This document shows positions 50,932 through 58,809 of a stretch of 64,000 nt of DNA, one piece after another (within the stretch, counting starts at the first letter, position 1; every line of letters begins with the position of its first letter). A model generated the notes under the pieces. The model was not told the DNA's origin. It saw only the letters and a program-made list of their open reading frames with translations, and ran no database searches. The DNA comes from Rubrobacter taiwanensis (lineage in GTDB: Bacteria > Actinomycetota > Rubrobacteria > Rubrobacterales > Rubrobacteraceae): assembly GCF_004337705.1 (NCBI RefSeq), contig NZ_SKBU01000018.1, forward strand, positions 1 through 64,000. The letters run 5' to 3'. The translations under genes were made by a program, and so were the position numbers.

Positions 50932-53900
50932 TTATAGCACGAGAGCTCGCAGGGCCGTCTCCGCCAGCTCCAGACCCCGCAGCTTCGAGCCGCGCACGGT
51001 CACGCCCCCGGAGCGGTTCTGCACCACGCCCCCGGTCGCGCGCCGCAGCTTCGCCGCTTCCGCCGATCCCGCCCGGTAGCCCGTGAGGCTCAGCGCCCCG
51101 GAGCGGCAGCTCACGGCGTTCGCTCCCAGCTCGCGCGCAAGCAGCTTGACGCGCGAGATCCCGAGCAGGTTCTGCGCCGGCACCGGCAGCTCCCCGAAGC
51201 GCTCCTCCAGCTCCTCGGCCAGATCTTCGAGCCCGGCGAGCGAGTCGGCCTCCGACGCCCGCCGGTACAGGTTCACCCGCTCCACCTCGTCCTTTACGTA
51301 GTCCGGCGGCAGGTAGGCGTCGAGCGGTACCTCCACGATCACGGACCTCCGCTCCTCCCGCTCGACCGGCTCGCCCTTCGCCTGAGCCACCGCTTCCCGC
51401 AAGAGCTGCAGGTACATCTCGAAGCCGACCGCCGCGATGTGCCCCGACTGCTCCGCCCCCAGCAGGTTCCCCGCGCCCCGGATCTCCAGGTCGCGCATCG
51501 CCACCGCGAAGCCGCTGCCGAGCTCGGTGAAGTCCAGCAGCGCCTCCAGCCGCCGCTGAGCCTCCGGTGTTGCTCCGAGCGGCGCGAAGAGATAGGCGTA
51601 CGCCTGCCGGTCCGAGCGCCCGATCCTGCCCCGCAGCTGGTAGAGCTGCGCCAGCCCCATCGCGTCTGCCCGGTCCACTATGAGGGTGTTGGCCGTAGCG
51701 ATGTCCAGCCCGCTCTCCACGATCGTGGTCGAGACCAGCACGTCCGCCCGGCGGTCCAGGAAGGTCTGCATCACGTCCTCTAGCGCCCGCTCGGACATCT
51801 GCCCGTGCCCGACCACGAAGCTAGCCTCCGGCACCAGCGCCCGCAGCCTCTCCGCGACAGCATCTATGCTCTCCACCCGGTTGTGGACGAAGAAGACTTG
51901 CCCGCCTCTTGCGATCTCGCGCAGGATAGCCCGCCGCACCAGCTCCTCGTCGTACGGCCCCACGTGCGTGAGGATGCTCTGCCTCCCCGCCGGAGCCGTC
52001 TCTATGATGCTGATATCCCGCAGCTCTGAGAGCCCCATCTGCATCGTGCGCGGGATGGGGGTGGCGGTGAGCGTCAGCACGTCCACGCTAGTCTTGATCT
52101 CCTTCAGGCGCTCCTTGTGCGCCACCCCGAAGCGCTGCTCCTCATCCACGATCACGAGCCCGAGGTCTTTGGGGCGCACCTCCGGGTTCAGCAGCGCGTG
52201 CGTCCCGATGAGCACGTCCACCTCTCCCGCCCGGAAGTCCCGGATTATCCTCTCCCGCTCGGCGGGGCCGTCGAAGCGCGAGAGGCTCTCCACGCGCACG
52301 GCGAAGCTCTCCAGCCGCTCCCGGAAGGTCCGGTGGTGCTGCTGCACCAGGATGGTCGTCGGGGCGAGCATCATCACCTGCTTGCCCGCCAGTGCCGCCT
52401 TGAACGCCGCGCGCACGGCGACCTCGGTCTTCCCGAAGCCCACATCGCCGCACACCAGCCGGTCCATAGGCCGCGGCCGCTGCATGTCCCGCTTGACGGC
52501 CTCTATGGCGGCGGCCTGGTCCGGCGTCTCCTGGTACGGGAAGCTCTCCTCCAGCTCCCGTTCCCACTCACCGTCCTCCGGGAAGGCGTACCCCTCCGCG
52601 CCGGCCCGAGCCACCTGCAGCAGTAACAGATCCCCGGCCAGCGCTTTGACCCGGCGGCGAACCCGGTCCGTAAGCTGCTCCCAGGTCTGGCCGCCGAGCC
52701 GGTCCAGCCGGGCCGTACCCCCGCCGACGTACCGGTGCAGCAAATCCATCTGCTCGTAGGGCACGAAGAGCGTGTCCCCGCCCCGGTAGGTGACCTGCAT
52801 GTAGTCCCGGACGGCCCCCAGAGCCTCTTTTGCGACCAGCCCCTCGAAGCGCCCGATGCCGTGCACCAGGTGCACCACGAGATCTCCGGGCTTGAGGTCC
52901 GCGAACGCCCCGACCGCCCGGCCCGGACGGCGGCGCTCCGCGGAGCGCCGCCCGAAGAGCGCATCCCGCCGCACCACCGCGAGGCCGCCCTCCGGGTAGA
53001 TGAACCCCTCCTCTATCTCGTGCGGGATGGCGTAGATCCCCGGCCCCAGACCCGCGTCCACACGCTCCGCCTCCCGCACCCTCCTCCCGGCCCGCTCGAA
53101 GGCGTAGACGGCGCGCCGGGCTTCTCCGGCAGAGCCGCAGGCCACGAACACCGCCAGTCCGTCGCTCACCATCGCGTCCAGCCGGCGACCGGCCTCCCGG
53201 ACCGTGGTGCTCAGGTGCGCCGCAGGGGGTGCGGAGATCACCTCCCCCTCCCCGCTCCCGCCGAACCGCAGCGCCACGTCCTCCGGAAGCTCCGGCTCGT
53301 AGAGCTCCGGCACGAAGCCGTCCACCTCTTCGAGCCCTTCGCGCTCCTCTTCGGCCCAGACCTCGGCGTCTTCCGGCAGCCGCTCCAGCGGCGAGATAGG
53401 GTCCAGCCCCAGCAGCAGCCGGTCCAGCCCCGGCACACGCACGCCCCGGCCGACCTCCTCCGGCCACTCCTCCCCGCTGCGGGCCGCGAGTACCGGCAGG
53501 TCCCCCTCCCTCACCGCGTACGCGCTTACGCCCTCCAAATCCCGCACGACCCGCTGGGTTGCCAGGGAGACGGCCCGCACGCTCTCCACCTCATCCCCCC
53601 ACCACTCGACACGCACCGGCGACCGGCGGGTGCCGGGGAAGAGGTCCACGATCCCGCCCCGCACCGCAAACTCCCCGGGGCGGCTTACCCGGTCTACCCG
53701 CTCGTACCCGAGCGCCGCCAGCCGCGATAGCGCCTCGTCCATCTCCAGCGGCAGATCCGGCTCCAGCAGCAGCGGCTCGTGCAGCGGCGTCCGCTCCCGC
53801 AACGCCACCGGCCCGGCGACGATCAAGCGCGCCTCCCCCATCGCGTGCAGCGCCCGCTGCCGCTCGCTTACCCGCCGCGCACCGGGACCGAACACGTCCC

Positions 53901-54084
53901 CGTACACCGGCCCGCGCGAGGGCAAATGCACGACACCCTCCACAAAACAGCGGGCGTCGCGCGCGTAGCGCGCGGCATCCTCCTCCGAAGAGGCAACGAG
54001 CAGCACCGGACGCCCGGCGGTCGCCGCCAGATATGCTCGGAGGCGCCGGGGAGCCTGGATGTTCTTCAGCCGGGTCTCGGGCAC
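50932..54084 (-). CDS. mfd: Transcription-repair coupling factor
   Basis: A 1050-residue Mfd. The N-terminal UvrB-like region (VDRVSRPGEFAVRGGIVDLFPG) is followed by the RNA-polymerase-interacting CarD-like domain (LKPGDLVVHLVHGIGRFEGL) and the translocase with GDVGFGKTEVAVRAAFKA (Walker A near residue 550), DEEQRFGV and TATPIPRTMQMGL. The C-terminal RecG-like motor and D7 domain complete it. It removes stalled RNA polymerase and recruits UvrA. It is shorter than E. coli Mfd mostly through a reduced N-terminus. GTG start. Confidence 0.97.
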   Translation of the reverse strand: MPETRLKNIQAPRRLRAYLAATAGRPVLLVASSEEDAARYARDARCFVEGVVHLPSRGPVYGDVFGPGARRVSERQRALHAMGEARLIVAGPVALRERTPLHEPLLLEPDLPLEMDEALSRLAALGYERVDRVSRPGEFAVRGGIVDLFPGTRRSPVRVEWWGDEVESVRAVSLATQRVVRDLEGVSAYAVREGDLPVLAARSGEEWPEEVGRGVRVPGLDRLLLGLDPISPLERLPEDAEVWAEEEREGLEEVDGFVPELYEPELPEDVALRFGGSGEGEVISAPPAAHLSTTVREAGRRLDAMVSDGLAVFVACGSAGEARRAVYAFERAGRRVREAERVDAGLGPGIYAIPHEIEEGFIYPEGGLAVVRRDALFGRRSAERRRPGRAVGAFADLKPGDLVVHLVHGIGRFEGLVAKEALGAVRDYMQVTYRGGDTLFVPYEQMDLLHRYVGGGTARLDRLGGQTWEQLTDRVRRRVKALAGDLLLLQVARAGAEGYAFPEDGEWERELEESFPYQETPDQAAAIEAVKRDMQRPRPMDRLVCGDVGFGKTEVAVRAAFKAALAGKQVMMLAPTTILVQQHHRTFRERLESFAVRVESLSRFDGPAERERIIRDFRAGEVDVLIGTHALLNPEVRPKDLGLVIVDEEQRFGVAHKERLKEIKTSVDVLTLTATPIPRTMQMGLSELRDISIIETAPAGRQSILTHVGPYDEELVRRAILREIARGGQVFFVHNRVESIDAVAERLRALVPEASFVVGHGQMSERALEDVMQTFLDRRADVLVSTTIVESGLDIATANTLIVDRADAMGLAQLYQLRGRIGRSDRQAYAYLFAPLGATPEAQRRLEALLDFTELGSGFAVAMRDLEIRGAGNLLGAEQSGHIAAVGFEMYLQLLREAVAQAKGEPVEREERRSVIVEVPLDAYLPPDYVKDEVERVNLYRRASEADSLAGLEDLAEELEERFGELPVPAQNLLGISRVKLLARELGANAVSCRSGALSLTGYRAGSAEAAKLRRATGGVVQNRSGGVTVRGSKLRGLELAETALRALVL

Positions 54085-54138
54085 CGGGTAATTCTACCGC
54101 TCCCGCGCCGGGTTCCAAGCGGCAACGCCGCACGAGAA

Positions 54139-54158
54139 GGGGAGCCGGCCGGCTCCCC
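54139..54158. terminator. Palindromic hairpin between mdh and mfd
   Basis: A perfect 20-bp palindrome, GGGGAGCCGG with its complement CCGGCTCCCC, just beyond the mdh stop. As RNA it gives a stem of about eight GC-rich pairs. There is no strong U tract on the minus strand, so termination would be weak or factor-assisted. Confidence 0.45.
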
Positions 54159-54178
54159 CTTCCGCACGACGGGTGTTC

Positions 54179-55108
54179 TTACGAATGCAGCACCTCTACC
54201 AGCTCGCGCACGGCTCCGGCGCTCTTGTGGAGATCCTGCAGCTCCTCCTCGGTGAGGTCGAGCTCTATGATCTCCTCTATCCCCCCGCTCCCGAGCTTGA
54301 CCGGCACGCCGACGAAGAGCCCGTCTATGCCGTACTCGCCCTCAAGATATGCGGCGCAGGGCAGGATGCGCTTCTGGTCCAGAACGATGGCGTCCACCAT
54401 CTCCACCGAGGCGGCCGAGGGCGCGTAGAACGCGCTCCCCTTCTGCAAAAGCTTGACGATCTCGGCCCCGCCGTCGCGGGTGCGCTGCACGATGGCCTCC
54501 ACCTTATCTTTCGGCAGCAGCTCGGTGATGGAGACGCCGCCCACCGTGGCCATGCTCGGAAGCGGGACCATGGTGTCGCCGTGGCCGCCGAGCACGAGCG
54601 CGAAGACGTCCTTGACCGAGACGTTCAGCTCCTCGGCGATGAAGGTGCGGTAGCGGGCGGTGTCCAGGATGCCCGCCATCCCGATCACGCGCTCCTTCGG
54701 GAAGCCGCTGGTCTCAAGCGCCACGTGGCACATCGCGTCCAGCGGGTTGGCCACCACGATGATTATGCACTCCGGAGAGTACCGCACGACCTCTTCGGTG
54801 ACGCTCTGCACGATCTCCTGGTTGTTCTTCAAGAGGTCGTCCCGGCTCATCCCCGGCTTGCGCGGCATGCCGCTCGTGATGACCACCACGTCGGAGTCCG
54901 CCGTCTCCTCGTAGCCGTTGGTACCGATGACCTTCGACTCGAACCCCTCGACCGGACCGCTCTGCAGGATGTCTAGCGCCTTGCCCTGCGGTAGCCCCTC
55001 CACGATGTCCACGAGAACCACGTCGGCGTAGTTGCGCTCCGCCAGCCGCTGCGCCGTCGTGCCCCCGACGTTGCCGGCACCGACCACCGTAACCTTGCTG
55101 CGGCCCAT
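54179..55108 (-). CDS. mdh: Malate dehydrogenase (LDH-like type)
   Basis: A 309-residue dehydrogenase starting [21 protein letters not shown] (NAD Rossmann loop). [19 protein letters not shown] carries the Arg that selects dicarboxylates, [13 protein letters not shown] follows, and the catalytic His lies in [12 protein letters not shown]. It interconverts malate and oxaloacetate in the TCA cycle. The MPRKPGM pattern separates it from lactate dehydrogenase. ATG 55108 has GAGGAGGG five bases upstream. Confidence 0.96.
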   Translation of the reverse strand: MGRSKVTVVGAGNVGGTTAQRLAERNYADVVLVDIVEGLPQGKALDILQSGPVEGFESKVIGTNGYEETADSDVVVITSGMPRKPGMSRDDLLKNNQEIVQSVTEEVVRYSPECIIIVVANPLDAMCHVALETSGFPKERVIGMAGILDTARYRTFIAEELNVSVKDVFALVLGGHGDTMVPLPSMATVGGVSITELLPKDKVEAIVQRTRDGGAEIVKLLQKGSAFYAPSAASVEMVDAIVLDQKRILPCAAYLEGEYGIDGLFVGVPVKLGSGGIEEIIELDLTEEELQDLHKSAGAVRELVEVLHS

Positions 55109-55146
55109 CGACCCTCCTCGGTTGTAGCTCTCTCGCACCGCAGGGC

Positions 55147-55152
55147 ATTATA
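55147..55152 (-). promoter_or_regulatory. -10 box of mdh promoter
   Basis: TATAAT on the minus strand, 38 nt before the mdh ATG. No clear -35 hexamer was found at the expected distance, so an extended or activator-dependent promoter is possible. Confidence 0.45.
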
Positions 55153-55292
55153 CCCATCCAGCGGGCCAGGAATCCCACCCGCGACCAGATGTCTCTATAG
55201 ATGGCCTCCTGCTGCATCGTCCGGTACCGCACCCGGGCGCTCCGGCGGAGAAGGCCGGTGTGAGCGGCGGTCCTTTCTCTTAGAATCCGGGT

Positions 55293-56099
55293 ATGCGAGA
55301 CGGGGAAAAGGGCTCTTCTGAGGAGTATCTGGCACTCCACTCTCCGGCCGTCGAGCGGGTCATCGCGGCGATGCGCCGGAACGAGGCGGGGGCCCTCTCG
55401 CTGAGGACGATGGGCGAGATGGCCCACCTCAGCCCCTACCACTTCGCGCGCACCTTCAGGAAGGTGACCGGTGTGGCGCCCGGCGAGTTTCTGACGGCCG
55501 TGCGTCTGGAACGGGCCAAGAAGCTGCTTTTGAGCACGGACTTGAGCGTAGCCGAGGTGTGCTTCGAGGTCGGCTACGGGAGCCTCGGGACGTTCACGAC
55601 CCGCTTCCGGGAGCTCGTCGGCCTGACACCGGGCCGAATGCGGCGGCTGCCCGAGGAGCTGCACGAGGCTCTGGCTCGCACCGGCGGGAGGACCCGGGGG
55701 ATGTCCCCGGAACGGCCGGGGCCGGGCGTCGCCTTCCGGGTCCGCGGCTGCGGGCTCGCCGGGACTTTGATCTTCGCCGGGCTCTTCCCCTCGGCCCTCC
55801 CGCAGGGCCGGCCCGTGGCCGGGGAGATCCTGGAAGCTCCCGGAGATTACCGGCTGGCCCCCGTCCCCGACGGCCGCTACCACCTCATGGCCGCCGCGCT
55901 CCCCTGCTCGGGAGGCCCCTCCTCGCTGCTGTTCCCCGGCGACGCCCTGCGCGTGGGACGCGCTCCGGCCACAGTCGAGGTACGGGGCGGCAGAGCCGCC
56001 GGAAGGATCGAGGTAGAGCTACGCCCCCCGCGAAGCACCGACCCGCCGGTACTCATCGCCCTGCCGGCGCTGCTCCTGGAACGGCTCGCTGCCCGCTGA
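55293..56099 (+). CDS. AraC-family transcriptional regulator
   Basis: A 268-residue regulator with the AraC double helix-turn-helix in its N-terminal half (LRTMGEMAHLSPYHFARTFRKVTGVAPGEFL; LSVAEVCFEVGYGSLGTFTTRFRELVGLTPGRMRR). A beta-rich C-terminal domain (about 140-268) with no family name that I recognise would be the sensor. This order is the reverse of classical AraC. Two near-identical promoter elements follow in the two downstream transcription units, so it probably activates both. ATG start with a weak ribosome binding site. Confidence 0.9.
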   Translation: MRDGEKGSSEEYLALHSPAVERVIAAMRRNEAGALSLRTMGEMAHLSPYHFARTFRKVTGVAPGEFLTAVRLERAKKLLLSTDLSVAEVCFEVGYGSLGTFTTRFRELVGLTPGRMRRLPEELHEALARTGGRTRGMSPERPGPGVAFRVRGCGLAGTLIFAGLFPSALPQGRPVAGEILEAPGDYRLAPVPDGRYHLMAAALPCSGGPSSLLFPGDALRVGRAPATVEVRGGRAAGRIEVELRPPRSTDPPVLIALPALLLERLAAR

Positions 56100-56102
56100 G
56101 GC

Positions 56103-56150
56103 AAAGAGCAAGATAAGAGAAGTCTCCGGCCGTACCCCCGATTACGCTTG
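56103..56150 (+). promoter_or_regulatory. AraC-type activator site and -10 box, copy 1
   Basis: AAAGAGCAAGATA with GAAGT following forms a 21-nt element, and TACGCT (a TAnnnT -10 box) lies 40 nt from its first base. It matches copy 2 at 56774-56821 in motif and in total length (48 nt). Located 28 nt before the cysteine-dioxygenase-like gene. No good -35 box is present, as expected for an activated promoter. Confidence 0.65.
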
Positions 56151-56178
56151 CTCCGGAACGAAGAAGAGGAGAGACAAG

Positions 56179-56742
56179 ATGAGGGTACTACTCGAGCCGG
56201 AGGCGGCAGAGTTGGAGAAGATCTCCGGGCTGCCCGTAGAGACAGCCCTACCGCGGGCCGCCCGCTTCCTGAACCGCCTGGCAGAAGACCGGGCGTTCAT
56301 CGAAGAGGAGGTCCTACCGCTCCTCCGGGAGGCGCAGGGCGCGCAGGAGGAGTGGTACGTAGCCCGCCGCTACGACGACCCGGACGGCTCCTACTCGCTG
56401 CAGCTCTTCGTCTGGCCTCCGGGAACGGGGACCAGGGTCCACGACCACTCCTCCTGGGGAGCCTACCGCTGTCTCGCCGGCACCGTGCTCGAGGAGCGCT
56501 ACGAGCGTCTCGACGACGGCTCTATCCCGGACCACGCCCGCCTGAAGCGCGCTTGGCGGCTCGATTGGGGACCGGAGCACGGAGCCTCGACCGTGCTGCC
56601 CGGGGATGGGGGGATCCACCGGGTTAGCAACCCCGGCGAGGAGGTGGCGGTCAGCGTGCACCTCTACGGGCCGAGGTTGCGGGAGGTGGACGGGCGGGAC
56701 TACGACCCCTCCCGGGACTACGTCTGCGACCGGCGAGATTGA
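56179..56742 (+). CDS. Cysteine dioxygenase-like cupin
   Basis: A 187-residue cupin resembling type I cysteine dioxygenase. The first iron motif is visible as FVWPPGTGTRVHDHSSWGAYRCLAG (two His) and the third His as GIHRVSNPGEEVAVSVHLYGP. Such iron enzymes oxidise cysteine or another thiol to a sulfinate. ATG after GAAGAGGAGAG. The gene is preceded by AraC-site copy 1 and followed by copy 2 and the exporter, so it belongs to the same regulon. Confidence 0.85.
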   Translation: MRVLLEPEAAELEKISGLPVETALPRAARFLNRLAEDRAFIEEEVLPLLREAQGAQEEWYVARRYDDPDGSYSLQLFVWPPGTGTRVHDHSSWGAYRCLAGTVLEERYERLDDGSIPDHARLKRAWRLDWGPEHGASTVLPGDGGIHRVSNPGEEVAVSVHLYGPRLREVDGRDYDPSRDYVCDRRD

Positions 56743-56773
56743 GGTCCCGATCAAAGGACCGCACCGGGCGCCG

Positions 56774-56821
56774 AAAGAGCAAGATAGAAGAAGTGCCGGC
56801 GCTGCGGTCCGGGTACGCTTG
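56774..56821 (+). promoter_or_regulatory. AraC-type activator site and -10 box, copy 2
   Basis: Same AAAGAGCAAGATA start (13 of 13 bases match copy 1), AAGT at the same offset and the same TACGCTTG end at exactly the same distance. The intervening 19-20 bases differ, which argues for selection on the two boxes rather than recent duplication. Precedes the 29-codon ORF and drrAB-like genes. Confidence 0.65.
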
Positions 56822-56858
56822 ACCCGCAAGCGAAAACCTGCAGAAAGGGGAGGAAGTG

Positions 56859-56948
56859 ATGGAGCACATCCACTCCGCAACGCTGACGGTCAGAGGCCCT
56901 GCATCGCAGCCGGAGAGGCGTGAGAGTGTCGAAGAAGGAGGGCGATGA
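56859..56948 (+). CDS. Putative 29-residue leader peptide
   Basis: ATG at 56859 with a very strong GGGGAGGAAGTG site opens a 29-codon ORF (start [13 protein letters not shown], arginine- and glutamate-rich end) whose TGA overlaps the ATG of the ABC ATPase gene (ATGA at 56945-56948). It may be a coupling leader that feeds ribosomes to the ATPase gene. The peptide itself has no recognisable homology. Its ribosome binding site is better than that of the ATPase. Confidence 0.4.
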   Translation: MEHIHSATLTVRGPASQPERRESVEEGGR

Positions 56949-57934
56949 GCGGTAGAGCAGGCGGGCTGGCGGTCCACGCGGAGGGTCTGGTCCGCCGGTT
57001 CGGGGACAACGTCGCGGTAGACGGTGTGGACCTGAGGGTGCGTCCGGGTGAGATCTACGGCTTCCTCGGTCCCAACGGAGCCGGCAAGACCACCACGATC
57101 CGCATGCTCGCCACCCTGCTCCGCCCCGACTCCGGCACGGCGCGGGTGCTCGGGCACGACGTCGTGCGCGAGGCCGGCGCGGTGCGAGGGAGGGTGAGCC
57201 TCACCGGCCAGTTCGCCTCGGTGGACGAGGACCTGACCGGGCTGGAGAACCTCATCCTGATCGCCCGCCTGTTGGGCTACTCGCGCAAGGCGGCCCGGGT
57301 ACGGGCCGGAGAGCTGCTCGAAGCCTTCGGGCTGGCCGAGGCGGCCGGCCGGCAGGTAAAGAAGTACTCCGGGGGCATGCGCCGCCGGCTGGATATCGCG
57401 GCGAGCATCGTCGTCACGCCGGACCTCATCTTCCTCGACGAGCCGACCACCGGCCTCGACCCGCGGAGCCGCAACCAGGTGTGGGAGATCATCCGCACCC
57501 TCGCCGCCGGGGGCACGACGGTGCTCCTGACCACGCAGTACCTCGAAGAGGCCGACCGGCTGGCCGACCGGATCGCCGTCATCGACCACGGGCGCGTGAT
57601 CGCCGAAGGTACCCCCGGCGAGCTCAAGTCCTCGGTCGGCTCCGGCGCCCTGCACGTGCGGCTGCGCGACCCCGGGGACCGGCCCGAAGCCGAGCGGATA
57701 CTCTCCCAGACGCTCGGCGCTCCCGTGCACCGGGAGCCCGACCCGGCCGCGCTCTCGGCCCGCGTCTCTGACCCGGAGCGCGTGGCCAATGCGCTCGCGG
57801 AGCTCTCCCGCTGTGGCGTCGCGGTAACGGACTTCTCCCTCGGCCGGCCGAGCCTGGACGAGGTGTTCCTGGCTCTCACCGGCCGCCCGGCCGGCGAAGA
57901 CGAAACCGCTACCGGTGAGGAGGACGCGGCATGA
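56945..57934 (+). CDS. ABC transporter ATPase, DrrA-type
   Basis: A 329-residue ATPase of the daunorubicin-resistance group. It has Walker [13 protein letters not shown] (about residues 39-50), signature [16 protein letters not shown], Walker [21 protein letters not shown] and [15 protein letters not shown]. The DrrA-like C-terminal region ([20 protein letters not shown] to [27 protein letters not shown]) is complete. It powers export of a hydrophobic compound with the permease whose start overlaps its stop (ATGA). Confidence 0.94.
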   Translation: MSGRAGGLAVHAEGLVRRFGDNVAVDGVDLRVRPGEIYGFLGPNGAGKTTTIRMLATLLRPDSGTARVLGHDVVREAGAVRGRVSLTGQFASVDEDLTGLENLILIARLLGYSRKAARVRAGELLEAFGLAEAAGRQVKKYSGGMRRRLDIAASIVVTPDLIFLDEPTTGLDPRSRNQVWEIIRTLAAGGTTVLLTTQYLEEADRLADRIAVIDHGRVIAEGTPGELKSSVGSGALHVRLRDPGDRPEAERILSQTLGAPVHREPDPAALSARVSDPERVANALAELSRCGVAVTDFSLGRPSLDEVFLALTGRPAGEDETATGEEDAA

Positions 57935-58770
57935 CCACTGAGACCACCCCGACACAGACGGTCCGCGAAGAGACGCTGCGCTCGGCGCTGGCGGCGGGTG
58001 GCCGTCCGAAGCGGCCGGGAGCGCTCTCCGCCTCGCTCACCTTCGGGTGGCGGGCGCTCTTGAAGATCAAGCACGTCCCCGAGCAGCTCTTCGACGTCAC
58101 GGCGTTCCCGATCATGTTCACCCTCATGTTCACCTACCTGTTCGGCGGGGCCATAGCCGGCTCTACGTCCGAGTACCTGCGGTTCCTCCTGCCGGGCATC
58201 CTGGTCCAGACGGTCGTGTTCATCACCATCTACACCGGGTTTACCCTGAACACCGACATCTCTCGGGGTGTCTTCGACCGCTTCCGGTCGCTGCCGGTCT
58301 GGCGTCCGGCGCCCCTCGTCGGCGCGCTGCTCGGCGACGCCGCGCGCTACACGATGGCCTCGGCGATGGTCCTCGTGCTGGGTCTCATCCTGGGCTTCCG
58401 GCCGGAGGGCGGTCCGCCCGGCGTGTTGCTGGCGGTGCTGCTCGTCCTGGTCTTCTCGTTCAGCCTGTCCTGGATCTGGACCGCCCTCGGGCTCGTCCTG
58501 CGGACGCCGAACTCGGTCATGGGCGTGAGCATGATGGTGCTCTTCCCGCTCACCTTCGCCAGCAACATCTTCGTGGACCCGCAGACCATGCCGGGCTGGC
58601 TGAAAGCGGCGGTCGGCGCCAACCCCATCACCCACCTGGTGACCGCCGTGCGCGGCCTGATGCACGGGACCGTGACGGCCGGGCAGGTAGGCTGGGTGCT
58701 CCTGAGCTGCGCGGCGCTCGTGGCCATATTCGCCCCTCTCACCATGCACCTCTACCGCAACCAGAGCTGA
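57931..58770 (+). CDS. ABC-2 permease, DrrB-type
   Basis: A 279-residue protein with a cytoplasmic N-terminal 50 residues and six helices. [61 protein letters not shown] and [43 protein letters not shown] are DrrB-like. It pairs with the upstream ATPase. The substrate is unknown; co-regulation with a thiol dioxygenase and an AraC sensor suggests a toxic small molecule or sulfur compound. Confidence 0.92.
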   Translation: MTTETTPTQTVREETLRSALAAGGRPKRPGALSASLTFGWRALLKIKHVPEQLFDVTAFPIMFTLMFTYLFGGAIAGSTSEYLRFLLPGILVQTVVFITIYTGFTLNTDISRGVFDRFRSLPVWRPAPLVGALLGDAARYTMASAMVLVLGLILGFRPEGGPPGVLLAVLLVLVFSFSLSWIWTALGLVLRTPNSVMGVSMMVLFPLTFASNIFVDPQTMPGWLKAAVGANPITHLVTAVRGLMHGTVTAGQVGWVLLSCAALVAIFAPLTMHLYRNQS

Positions 58771-58773
58771 GGC

Positions 58774-58801
58774 GGTTCGCGGAAGTTTGCTTCCGCGAAC
58801 C
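58774..58801. terminator. Terminator-like hairpin between convergent operons
   Basis: A perfect 12-bp stem, GGTTCGCGGAAG and CTTCCGCGAACC, around a TTTG loop, lying exactly in the 39-nt gap between the permease stop and the biotin carboxylase stop. No U tract on either side, but position and stability support a shared bidirectional terminator. Confidence 0.65.
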
Positions 58802-58809
58802 CTGCGGCT

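Noticed and set aside
55109-55219. Short minus-strand ORF upstream of mdh beginning MQQEAIYRDIW
   Set aside because: It contains the mdh -10 box and runs past the mdh start in another frame; more likely a chance reading.
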